A program made the position numbers and the translations under genes. A stretch of DNA of 64,000 bases from Ophioceras dolichostomum. Lineage: Eukaryota; Ascomycota; Sordariomycetes; Magnaporthales; Ophioceraceae. The stretch is taken from positions 25,030 through 89,029 of the forward strand of contig PYST01000158.1 in assembly GCA_003049485.1 (NCBI GenBank), read 5' to 3'. Below the pieces are notes generated by a model. It was not told the DNA's origin and did not search any database. It was given only the letters and a program-made list of their open reading frames with translations. This document shows, one piece after another, positions 33,947 to 44,802 of the stretch; positions within the stretch are counted from its first letter, which is position 1; every line of letters begins with the position of its first letter.

Positions 33947-36524
33947 GAAGAGGTGGTAGTAGTAGTCGGCGCTGTGCTGTGCTGTGTCTAGAGCATGCGC
34001 TGGGTGGCTCCCAATCAGTAAGCTGGAAGACAACCTCAGTTTTTGCTGGTTCCGCGCTGCGCCCTCACTATCGGCAATCTTCACTTCCCCTTCCCCATTT
34101 TCCTGCGTTCTACTTTCATCTTCTTTTCCTTCAACTTGGCGCGTTCTCACTCTTTGTGTGAACGCACGAAGAGCATTGGATTCTGGGCCATCACAGTCTC
34201 GCTCTGCAGCCAAATCCTATGCTGGTTGGCTTTTCGGGGCTTGAGAATCTACCTGTACCGACATCTCCCTGCCGTTCTCTGCGTGTGGAGGAGTTTTGGC
34301 TGTTCTCTTGCGGTAAGCTCGCACGGCCGATTTCGATTTGGGTTTGATCTTTCGATCTGTTTTTGTTGGCTTTTGGACGTGAATATGGCCTTTGCTCTTG
34401 CAATAAAAGTCCGCTGCTGGATTTCGGGTTGTTCTGGTTGTTTAGTTTTTGAAATTCATCTTGATTTTTTCCTTGATTCCCCCCCGCCTACTCAGTTCAT
34501 AGCGTGATATTAGAGAGCTCTCTCGGGAGACAGTTTTGATCGGAGATAGGCCGGCTACCGAATTAAAAAAATAAAATAAAAAATAAAGTAGAGACGGGCA
34601 AGGACGCGGCCTTGGTACGGAGTTTTCAGCGGTTAGGAGGATAGATAGTATCTGCCTACCTAAATGCCTTCACCTATTACTAGGTACTTTTACTGCAACG
34701 CATTTTTAATTGGCGAGTGAAAGTTGCTCGGCCAAAGAGCCTTATTATCCTCACAGATTTAAACTAAAGCACAGAGAGTTTTCCTTTCCATTGGTGGAGG
34801 CGGACATCCGCAGGGAGGCCGCCTCGGAGTGGTCCTCAGCTTCAGGTATGTGATGCGCGATTCTAGAGCCGAATACCGAGGGCCGAATTCTTGGGGAGAT
34901 GCAGGCGGTGTGCAGATTACGGCTGGATGTGCAATTGACAGGAGAATATATCCCCTAGGCTGAGGCTGTGGCATTCGTGATCAGCGCAGCTGGTAGTGCG
35001 ACTGATGGCGTGTGCCAGCCATGCAGGGTGGTTGTTGGACGGAGTCTCGATAAGGAATTTGTTCCGTTTTGAGACAGCCCTTCGGACGCGAATTGTTCTG
35101 AAGGCTGCGTCAGAAACGCGGCTAGAGGAGTAGTCGTCCTCATCGTCGTCGTCGTCGTCGTCGTCGGCTCCTCCGAGAGATCGGGAGGCGGACTTTTAGT
35201 CATCCCACTTGTGCATATCACCCACACGAAGGCTGCACAGCAACGAGTGTTCGGTGCCGCTATTGTACCTAGATAATTATTACGTAATTCAGTTGGGCTC
35301 GGCGTCGGCGTCATTCGATCAAAGAGCGCGATGATGACGCATCATGTTGCTTGGAGTCGGACGACCCCTCCCTCATACCTCAGGCATGGTAAGGAGTATA
35401 ATTCAGCTCCTGAAGGAATCAGATGAAAACGTGTAAGCACGCACAGAAAGAAGAGCCGCAGAATGAATAAAAAGTCCGCCGCATGTGCAGCATCGCACCC
35501 ATGGTCCTGGAACTCAGAGCGGAAGTATCATCCGGGTCCGAAACTGGTGAAAAGGAATGACTGAGACAATGGACGACCTCGGCATTCCGAGAACACCGAG
35601 CACCGGCAGTTTGGCGCCAAACAATTTCTTTCTTTTGCTTCCAAGAAGCTTCAATGTGGCACGGGCCAACTTCCGAACCGCGGGTGGGGTAGTTGTCGAG
35701 GCGAGGCGGTCCCTTCACGCATGGGGCGGTACCCACATCTCATCCGAGTTAGGGGTCACGATCTGATAATTTCGCTGTTGTTGGAACAGGTAGGGCTGTG
35801 CGTGATTCGTTGTTTGCGCTCGCGTGCACACCAAGCTGAAATGGGTGGGAAGGAGAACGCAAAAAAATCACGCATGGGAATTGGAAGAGAAGACGAAAGG
35901 TGATGGTGAAGGCATTCGCTGAAGCCGCGGAGGCACGGTTTGTCGCCAAGGGAGTGGTGGTGACGAAAGGGGCAAACCTGGGGGCAGAGTTGGTTGGTGC
36001 TTGTGACGGGAACTCTCGTAACCCTTGGATAGCGTTTTCGCGGCCCGTCCGCGTGGGTTCTACCCCATTCGTTTGCTGGGGACCCGACGCTTCGCGCTTG
36101 TTGGCGGGCGTGCGCCCTGTCTTGTGTAAGTCGGCCTGGAATTTGTTCCGAGTGTCGAGGATTTCGGTAGGCTCCCCCTCGTCAACAAGACCGACGATCT
36201 AACTCCAGTTAGGTTGGATGGACTCGATCGCGTACCATCTCCCCAGAGATGAGCCGTCCCGCAACCCATTCGGATCGGGCGATGTCGTGGCCTTGAATGG
36301 TTCTGCAACTTATTTTTTTTCACCTATTTTTTGTACCCTTCACTGTCCCCTTAAATAAAGGCACCACGTAGTCCTACCTCCCTTTGTTCTTCAACCGTCC
36401 TTAGCTTCCATCCCTTCTCATGCTTTAATCTACTACGTACACTATTTAATTCTTTCACCTTGTTTCCTGTTCACTCATCATATCTCCTTATTGGCGACTT
36501 CTCTCACATCCCCATCAAACCATC
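33947..36524. other. Spacer between Argonaute and the DHA2 transporter
   Basis: 2.6 kb. Begins with the T-rich Argonaute 3' UTR. Contains a (TCG)n microsatellite at about 35143-35166 and a CTACCTAAA...ACTAGGTAC motif at 34654-34690. Weak TAAATAAA near 36352 could serve the transporter. No gene supported. Confidence 0.6.
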
Positions 36525-38481
36525 ATGACTATCCACGCCGGCTCCACGTCGGACACGGAGACGGAGAAGGCTGGCGAGCTCCCACCTGTCTCGAAGCAGA
36601 CGTCGCGGACATCGGGCTCGAGGAGAGGGGAGGTCACAACCGCTGACACCGCCGCGCCGGCCGATGCGGCCACCAAAGATGAGGCCCCGGCCGAGAAGCC
36701 AACGGCGGGTGCCCACAATGGCGATGACGACCACGAGTATCCCCACGGCCCGAAACTGTGGCTGATTATCGCCGCGCTCTGCTTGTCGGTGTTCCTCGTG
36801 GCGCTCGACCAGACCATCATCGCGCCTGCGCTCGGCGCCATCACCGGCGAATACCACAGCGTCAAAGATATCGGATGGTACGGCGCCGCGTACCTGCTGA
36901 CGGCCACGGCGCTGACGCCGACCTACGGCAAGATCTACGCCATCTTCCACATCAAATGGACCTACCTGTTTGCCATTTTCATCTTCGAGCTGGGCTCGCT
37001 CATCTGCGCGGTGGCGCCCACCTCGACTGCGTTCATTGTGGGGCGTGCGGTCGCTGGCATCGGCACGGGCGGCCTCTTCTCCGGCGGCATCGTCATCCTC
37101 TCGTTCACTCTTCCGCTAGCCAAGCGGCCCATGGCGTTCGGCATGATCGGCGGCATGTGGGGGATCGCAAGCGTGGCCGGCCCTCTGCTGGGCGGTGTCT
37201 TCACGGACCGTGCCACCTGGCGCTGGTGCTTCTACATCAACCTGCCTATCGGCGCCGTTGCCGCGTCCGCCATCGTCGCCTTCCTCCACATTGACCGCGT
37301 CAACAACCCGGACAACCTGACGCTTGCCCAGCGGCTGGCCAAGATCGACCTTCTCGGCACGGGCGTCCTCATCCCCGCTGTCGTCTGCTTCCTGCTCGCG
37401 CTGCAGTGGGGCGGCACCGACTTTGCCTGGAACAGCTCCCAGATCATCGGCCTCTTCGTCGGCGCCGTCGCCATTGGCGCCGTCTTCGTGTTCATCCAGT
37501 TCCGCGTCGGCGACCTCGGCACGCTGCCGCCACGGCTGTTCAAGAACCACAACGTTCTCAGCGCGATGGCGTTCGCTGTTGTCTTTGGCGCGGCCTTCTT
37601 CCCGCTGGTTTTCTACCTAGGTATGCACCTCAGATGCCTAACTATTTGATAGTCTCAGCCTGACTCCATGTCGTCTCTTCTCTGTCTCGCTCGCGCGGCT
37701 GTACTGTGCGATTTTGATTTTGATACTGACATGGCTCTTCCTCCGCCCCTTAGCGCTGTACTTCCAGGCTATCCAAGGTGACTCGGCCGTCAACTCCGGG
37801 CTCAAGCTGCTGCCCCTGATGATTTCGACCGTCATCGCCTCGATCGTGTCGGGCGGCCTCATTTCTGCCACGGGGTACTACAACCCTGTCGTGCTGCCTT
37901 CCATGGTCCTGTTCACCGTCGGCAGCGGCATGCTCACGACCTTCAGCCTCAACACCCCGATCCGCGAGTGGTTCGGCTACCAGGTTATCGCCGGGCTGGG
38001 CGTCGGGGCCGGTTTCCAGGTCTCGGTGCTGGTGGTGCAAAATGTGCTCCCGCACGACTGGATCCCCATCGGCACGGCGTGCGTGCAATTTTTCCAGTCG
38101 CTGGGCGGCGCCGTCTTCATCGCGGTCGCCCAGGCCGTGTTCCAGAACGGCATCATCGACTCACTGGCCCGCAGCATTCCCGGCCTGCCGGCTGAGATCT
38201 TCATCAACAGCGGAGCTACGCAGATAGGCTCCACCGTCGACGCGTTGGCCCACAGCCCGGCCTTCGGCCCCCTCATCAACCAGATCGGCGTGGATAAGGT
38301 TTACGTCCTCGTCCAGGAGGCCTACCTCGCCGGCCTGAGAAACACCTTCTACATCACCGTGGCGTGCGCCGCCGCCGCGTTCTTTGCGGCCGCAACTCTG
38401 AGCTGGATTAGCATCAAGAAGAAGAACGCTGCTGCCGGCGCAGAGGAGAAAGGGGCGGCCACTCCTGCCGTCCACGTGTAG
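36525..38481 (+). CDS. MFS multidrug exporter, DHA2 (14-helix) family
   Basis: Plasma-membrane drug:H+ antiporter-type transporter, 607 residues in two exons: 36525-37620 and 37754-38481. Intron 37621-37753 (GTATGC...TAG, 133 bp) joins PLVFYLA to LYFQAIQG. The N-terminal about 75 residues are polar. TM1 has the DHA2 motif LVALDQTIIAPAL. Motif C is GPLLGGVFTDRATWRWCFYINLP, and an Arg-containing loop RAVAGIGTGGLFSGG follows TM4. About 14 hydrophobic segments can be counted. The fungal members export toxins, fungicides or siderophores; the substrate here is not predictable. No secondary-metabolite cluster lies beside it. The ATG context ATCATGACT at the head of the domain supports the start. Confidence 0.92.
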
Positions 38482-39294
38482 GGCTCCCTGGGCTCGGCGA
38501 TACCGCTCACACTTGCGTTGTACGATCACCTTTGTTTATTGCTTGGTTTATGTTGCAGGACATCTCCACCTTTTTGCGGAAGAGCTGGTATATACTGGGC
38601 TGGCGTCTCTTGGTTGTCTAGCGGCGGCACTGGATTTCAATGCCTCGATACCCCCACCTTGAGGAGAGGAATTATTGGTATGAATCTGGAGTAATAGATA
38701 CACATCTGTGCCTACACAGCTAGAGTACATAGGGATATAGAATGTGCGGAGAAGCATGCGGGCATAAACAATTCTCGATGTGTGGAACATCGACTGCGAC
38801 ATCAAAAGTGTTGCGTCTTGATGCCGATGATCAATCCTCATTTTGGTGTATTATGTCATTCCGTCAAGCTATCGATTGGGAGGATCCCTGCTAATGGTTC
38901 AGCCCCGCACGGACCGGTTGGCCAAATGATAAGATTGGAAGGAGGAGATGGCTGGTTGCCGGGCAACCGATATAATGGGGGGCACGGTAAACAGCTCCTC
39001 CACGACAGCTAAAACCCGGCTCAGGCCTCAGGAATCATCGCCATTCATCCAAACTCCTGGTTCACATTCCAATATCTCGCAAGGGCCCCATTAACTGGTG
39101 TGCACCTTTCCCGCTCTTCAATTAAACAGGCAGCAATGGCTTGAGCATTGTTCTATCAGCGTCATTGGATTTTGGGTAGAGAAATCCGTTGCTAGACATC
39201 CGCATGCCTTGTCTTGTCTCGATTCAGGCATTCCTGTTCCCCCCTCTTGCTTCACTTTGAAGTTTCTCTTGCTTAATTCTTTGCTCTGGCAACC
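38482..39294. other. Spacer between the DHA2 transporter and the GBD/FH3 gene
   Basis: 0.8 kb. Transporter 3' UTR, then the promoter of the next gene. No distinctive element seen beyond AT-rich patches. Confidence 0.6.
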
Positions 39295-42200
39295 ATGGCG
39301 TTCGTTGGCGATTCTTCTCATAACATCCTCCACCAACACGGCGGACTGGGCACTGGACGACAGCATCAGCATTTGCAGCATTTGCAGCATTTGCAGCAGC
39401 AGCAACACCAACAACCACAACAGCAGCAGCAGCAGCAGAATCATCATCACAGGACTAAGTCGTCGTCAGTCCTCCGATCCTTCATTCACAGGCGGAATAA
39501 CTCGGACGGAACCGACCTCCCTTCGGCGTTTTCCACACCTACCCCTCAGCAGCCACACTACGCCCATCACCACTTCGACAACCCGAGCGAGGCGAGCTTG
39601 AACGCTTACACGCCGACGGACATGGGGCTGCCCGGCTTCTCGAAGCAGGGGCGCGCCCTCGGCGAGCTCCAGCAGAACCAACAGGATCAATCCTCCTGGA
39701 AGTCGCCGAAGAAGGGCGGGGACGGGCAGAAGTCGCCGTCGAAGAGCGCCTTCGCCACCATATCGCTCAAGTCCTTGGCCCTCAAGGAGAGCTCCAAGAT
39801 CACGAAGTTGAAGACCGCTGCACCCGACTCACCCACCAAGCCGAAGAAGACCAAGTCCTCGACCAATCTCACCGGTCTACTTTCTCGGCCTAAGTCTATC
39901 AAGAACCTGAGGGATCTCGTTGGCGGTGAGCATATGGGATCGCCCACCAAGGACAACAAAGAGAATCGATCACCTGCCGAGGCAGCTCTGGTCCCGACGC
40001 CTATCTATGCCCAATTCTGCTCTACGCCCGGGCAGGGCCAGCAGCAGCGGCTGGAGCCTCCCAGCCCGTTCTTCTACGAGGTGTCCGTCGCCGCGCAGTA
40101 CTCACGCAACAACGCTTCGTCGACCAACCTGGCGGCCGCCGATCCATTCGAGGTCGTTGCTCCACAGAAGCAGCGACCCAAGTCGTACCAGCCCTTCTAC
40201 CATCCGAAGACAGACCTCAGCGGCTCTGGCACAGGCGGCAGCGCAACAAAGGCGTCGTCGAAGGACGACAACTCAGGCGGCGGAGACAGCAGGTCCCACA
40301 CCTGGGGCAAGAAGGACAAGCTGTCTCGGCCCAAGGTCCTAGGAGCGTTCGCCGGATTCGGCGGCAGCGGGAAGGCGTCCAGCAGCGGATCCACCGCCAC
40401 TCTTGCGCCCGCAGCCGTCATCACCACCGCCACGGCGACGCCGAGGTCGCCCGAGCCGATCATCGACCCCAAGGACATCGACACGCACCTGGAGGCCATG
40501 CTAGACAGACGCAACATCCCCGAGAACCAGCGGTACAAGATGCGCAACCTCAACAACACGATCAAGATGGAGTTCATCCGCCAGGACTGGGCCGAGACGC
40601 AGGCGAAGAAGGCTTCAGCTACCGCCGAGACCGGCGTGTCGCAGCAACAACGAACCAGCGACGGTGACGCGGCTATTGCAGCGGACAACGGTAATAACGC
40701 AGGGGGAAACGGCTCCGAAAAGGAGAAGAGCGGCAAGGCGGCGAAGAAGGATGGGAGGGGACGCACCTTCACGCTGTCCAAGACGAAGCAAAGAACGCCG
40801 TCGTCGTCGCCGACCAAGAAGAAGTCCGAGGGCACCACGCTGGGCCGGCACTTCCGGTCCAAGTCCACCGACAGCGTGGCCAGCAGCGACAGGCCCAACT
40901 CGGCCGAGGACTCGTCCTCTGGCGGCGGCAACGGCAGCGGAGCTGCTGGCGGTGGTAGTAGTGGCAGTGGCAGTGGTAGCGGTAGTGGCAGCGGTGGCAG
41001 TGGCTTCTTCTCCTCCAAGGTCAAGTCGCAGCCCACGCCGGGAGACTTCGTGTCGTATCTGCAGAAGGTCCAGAAGCCGGAGCTGGTGGAGGTCGGGAAG
41101 CTCCACAAGCTAAGGCTGCTGCTGCGCAACGAGACGGTGGCGTGGATCGAGGACTTTGTTCGGCTGGGCGGGATGAAGGAGGTTGTTGGGCTGCTTAACC
41201 GCATCATGGAGGTTGAGTGGAGGTAAGTTTTCTTTTTTTCTCTCTTTTTCTTCTTCCCCTTGGAACCTATTCTGGTTACGTTTCACCGGTTGGCGTGGGG
41301 GTCGCAATGGTCAGAGTTGGCGCGGGGGTGTATTTCTTCTGCAGGGGGGATAGATAGGGACATCAACTTGCGAACCCTTGGCTTCCTTTTGGTCTCAGGT
41401 TGCCAGAGCAGTTCCGGTCAGAGTGAGATGTGATGGGATGTCGGGTGCGTGGGATGTGGTGGGATGTGGGACGTTTGTGGTTGTGACGGTTCTGTCTTTG
41501 TTGGCGCTATTGCAACACCGTGCGCGGAGACAACTTGGGGGAAAATATGACAACTGACTGACCGACGGAACACAAATTAACGTCACAAATTGATTAGGGA
41601 GGAGCATGAGGACGCTCTCCTGCACGAGAACCTCCTCTGCCTTAAGGCGCTCTGCACCACGGCGCTGGCGATGCAGTACCTCCACTCGATCCAGGCGTCG
41701 CTGTTCCCCGCGCTGATCCACATGATCTTCGACCCGGAGAAGAAGGGGCCCAGCGAGTTCACGACGCGCAACATCATCACGTCGATGCTGTTCACCTACA
41801 TCGAGTGCGCGCGCTCGCACGCCGAGCGGGTGGGGCGCGCGGCCACGGTGCTGCGCTACCTGCGCGACCCGGAGGCCAAGGAGGAAGAGCGGCCCGTCAG
41901 CTTTGTGCTGGAAATGCGCAAGGAGAGGCCCTACCGCGTTTGGTGCAAGGAGGCTGTCAGCGTCACGAAGGAGGTCTTCTGGATCTTCCTGCACACGCTC
42001 AACGTCGTGTCATTGCCCGCGGACAGGTGCACCAAGGGTGGTCAGCCGATTATTGACAATCCTTCGTCCTCGTCCTCCTCTTCCTCTTCGGGAGGTGGAA
42101 ATGGTGGTTGCGGTGGTGGTTATGGCAGCGGGCCCACCCTAACCACCACTGCCACTACCACCTCAAAGGCTGGTTCCGGGGCGAATGGGAATATGACCGC

Positions 42201-42933
42201 ATGCATCGCTGGTCAAGTGAGCAGCAGCACTAGCAGCAGCGGCAGCAGCGGGAGGAACGGCAAAAACCTCAAGGGTAACAGCAACAACAGCAACAGTAGC
42301 AGCAGCAACAACAACGATCCCGACGCAGCCTACATGGTCCGCCACTTCCCGCAAGAGCGCCCACCCGTGCCCGCGGCCCCCTACGTCGGCGGCGTCGAGT
42401 GGGACGCGACGAACTACCTCGCCTCGCACCTAGAGCTCATGAACGCCATCCTGGCGTGCACTCCCGGGGGCGCACCGGCGCGCAACGCCATCCGTGAGCA
42501 GCTCCGCGTGTCCGGGTGGGAGCGGTGCATGGGCGCCTCCCTGCGCCTGTGCAAGGAGAAGTTCTACGGTGCCGTCCACGACGGCCTGCGCACGTGGGTC
42601 GCCGCCGCGCAGGACGACGGGTGGGACGTCAAGGACGTCCGCTACGGCCCACCCGCTGTCGACGCGACGGGGTCTTCTGGCTCGGCATCGTCGGCCTCAG
42701 GAGGGGGCAACGGGGGTGGAGGAATCGCGGTGGCGGGTCATGGGTCGCCTAAGCGCAAGCCGGCGGGCTTGACACCTGCGGCGAGGAAGAAGCTTGAGGA
42801 GCCGCCGCCTAAGCTCGACTTGGACCTGGGCCTTGGCGGCGGCGGTCATAAGTCGGGTAGTGGTGGTGGGAACGCCACCCCTCTCGGCGGCGGCGGCGGC
42901 CTCTCGTCCTCGCAGGATCTCTGGCTGTCTTGA
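39295..42933 (+). CDS. Formin-like GTPase-binding (GBD/FH3) protein lacking FH1/FH2, Rid1-like
   Basis: 1087 residues in two exons, 39295-41222 and 41598-42933. Intron 41223-41597 (GTAAGT...TAG, 375 bp) splits the domain at EVEWR/EEHEDALL. Residues about 1-480 are disordered, with poly-Gln/His, Ser/Lys-rich tracts and a KEN motif (39958-39966). A helical segment DIDTHLEAMLDRRNIPENQRYKMRNL starts the diaphanous-type GTPase-binding domain. After a basic, Ser/Gly-rich loop the domain resumes with TPGDFVSYLQKVQKP (about 580) and runs to about 790 (armadillo-like FH3). A final conserved block follows a poly-Ser/Asn loop (about 900-990). No Pro-rich FH1 or actin-nucleating FH2 follows. This layout resembles the separate GBD/FH3 proteins called Rid1 in other fungi; I infer Rho-GTPase binding and a polarity or septation role. 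Confidence 0.85.
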
Positions 42934-44735
42934 ATAGAGACATCATGAGATTCCTCCGTATTGAACCCCGCTCGTGCGTGTCTGCTTGCTGCGGCCTGAC
43001 CTGTGTACGAGCTTGTGGTTGCAGGCCAATAGACTGGTGTTGGAAACGTGATGCCGAGCAGGGAGCACAGCAGCATTCAGTGACTTCTTCGTCCGGGACC
43101 GGAGGAAGAGAGATTCTGGATGGGTGGAGCGATGGCGAGGAGTGGAGGGGATGGGAGGGGGATGGGAGAGGAGGTGGGTTTCGTGGGACAAAGGGTTGCG
43201 GTGAAAGCTGACTTACAGATCAGATTGGTTCATCATTTGTGTGGTCGGAAATGGAGGGAGACGTAAAATGGCGAGTTCATCCCTTCCCGTGTTGCCTGGA
43301 TGCTAGCAGAGTGGCTTGGCCGGCAGACGTGGTTGGGTCAGGAGTCTGCAGTCCTTTTGGAATCAGACCCGTCAGTCGGTGAACCGTTGTTTTTTTTTCG
43401 CTGTTGCTGCATTTTAATCCTTCTCATTTCTCTTTCTGTCTTTTTTCATCACATATCGTTTTCTCTTCCTTTTTTTCCTTCTGTATCCTCTTGGGGTTTT
43501 GGGAAATCGGTTCGGGTTTAGGGACTTTCAGTCATGTACTAGCTTATGATCGCATGCCTAATGAATGGATCCATGATTATTATGTCGACATGAGTCCTGC
43601 TGGTTTTGTGCGTGTTGCATAACGCAACTGGTGCGCCCTCCACAACCCTCCGCAACCCTCCACACCGTCGACCAGCCGACAGTTCTGTTCTCACATCATC
43701 CGGGGTAAATCTGACAAGATGAGGGGCGGATCCAAAGGGCGGAACGGAGGGGTTCGTGAGTTCGAGGAGACGAGGAAAAGCGGTTGAAAGGGCGGGCGGG
43801 CTGATGAGTGGGTGGCTGGGATGGATGGGGATGGTCACTCGACCCCTTGTCCGCTCCTCTTTGCTCACCGGCTTCAAACCTTGCTGTGATGATTTCCCCC
43901 TCCCCTCCCTTCGGTGTGATGCGATATCCTAAGCCTATCAACCAAACCTGGGCTTTTTTCCTTCAACAGGCTAGGTCAGCCAGAGCAGAGAGGAGGTGGG
44001 ATCCACCTGGTCGAATGTCCCAGGTGGCGGCCTTTCGTTGGAGCGCGTGAGCACCTTCAACGACAATGGTTCGTCGTCTTCTTGGGAGCCATACGAAGTG
44101 CATTTGAAAAGGGGCTTCTCATCACAGGCCAGCCAGCGAAACCCGGCTCAAGATAACCGCGGAGATTCGGCTGTCCGAGCTTGTCAAGAAGACCGGCTTG
44201 ACCCGGGCGGGTGGCGCTGTGATTGACCACAGATATGCCTTTCCTGGAGTTTGCTTCCATGGTGGACTTGTATATCGTGTGTGTGTGGTATCGTGGCTGA
44301 TAGCTTCGCAGCCTTTAGGCAGTGGTTATCTTTTGGTTTGGTGCCCGGTTCGGTTCACAAGCTTCACTATTCGTCGACTCTGCGTCGACTCCGTTGTGGT
44401 TGCCTTGATGATTGGGGACGCTCGAGCAGATCAAGGAGGGGTGGTTGACGTGTCCGCCTGAACTGACATCATATGTATCCTGTATGTATCCGGTACACTC
44501 CGTTGGGACTGTTGGGAAGGGAAGGGAGAGGCGGGCTTCTCAGGCGGTCATCACCAACCACAGCAGCCCAAGGCTGCAAGAGCCCGAGACCAACAGTCGA
44601 CCCTCGGCAGCTTGAGAACGCTTTGAGTAAGGATATCCGTACATCCCGTTCGGCCCCCGCTTCCATGCTCCCACCTGTCCAAAGTTAGAGCCGAGGGACC
44701 ATTGTATTGCCTTCTGCATCTCTCGTGATCCATCG

Positions 44736-44770
44736 GTGACGGGTGACGGGTGACGGGTGACGGGTGACGG
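44736..44770 (+). repeat. (GTGACGG)5 tandem repeat
   Basis: Five exact 7-bp units, immediately followed by the G-run tract. Confidence 0.95.
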
Positions 44771-44802
44771 GGGAAGGGGGAAGGGGGGAGGGGGGAGGGG
44801 GG
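44769..44802 (+). other. Candidate G-quadruplex tract
   Basis: Five runs of five or six G separated by single A or AA. This satisfies the usual G4 pattern (four runs of at least three G with loops of 1-7). Confidence 0.7.
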
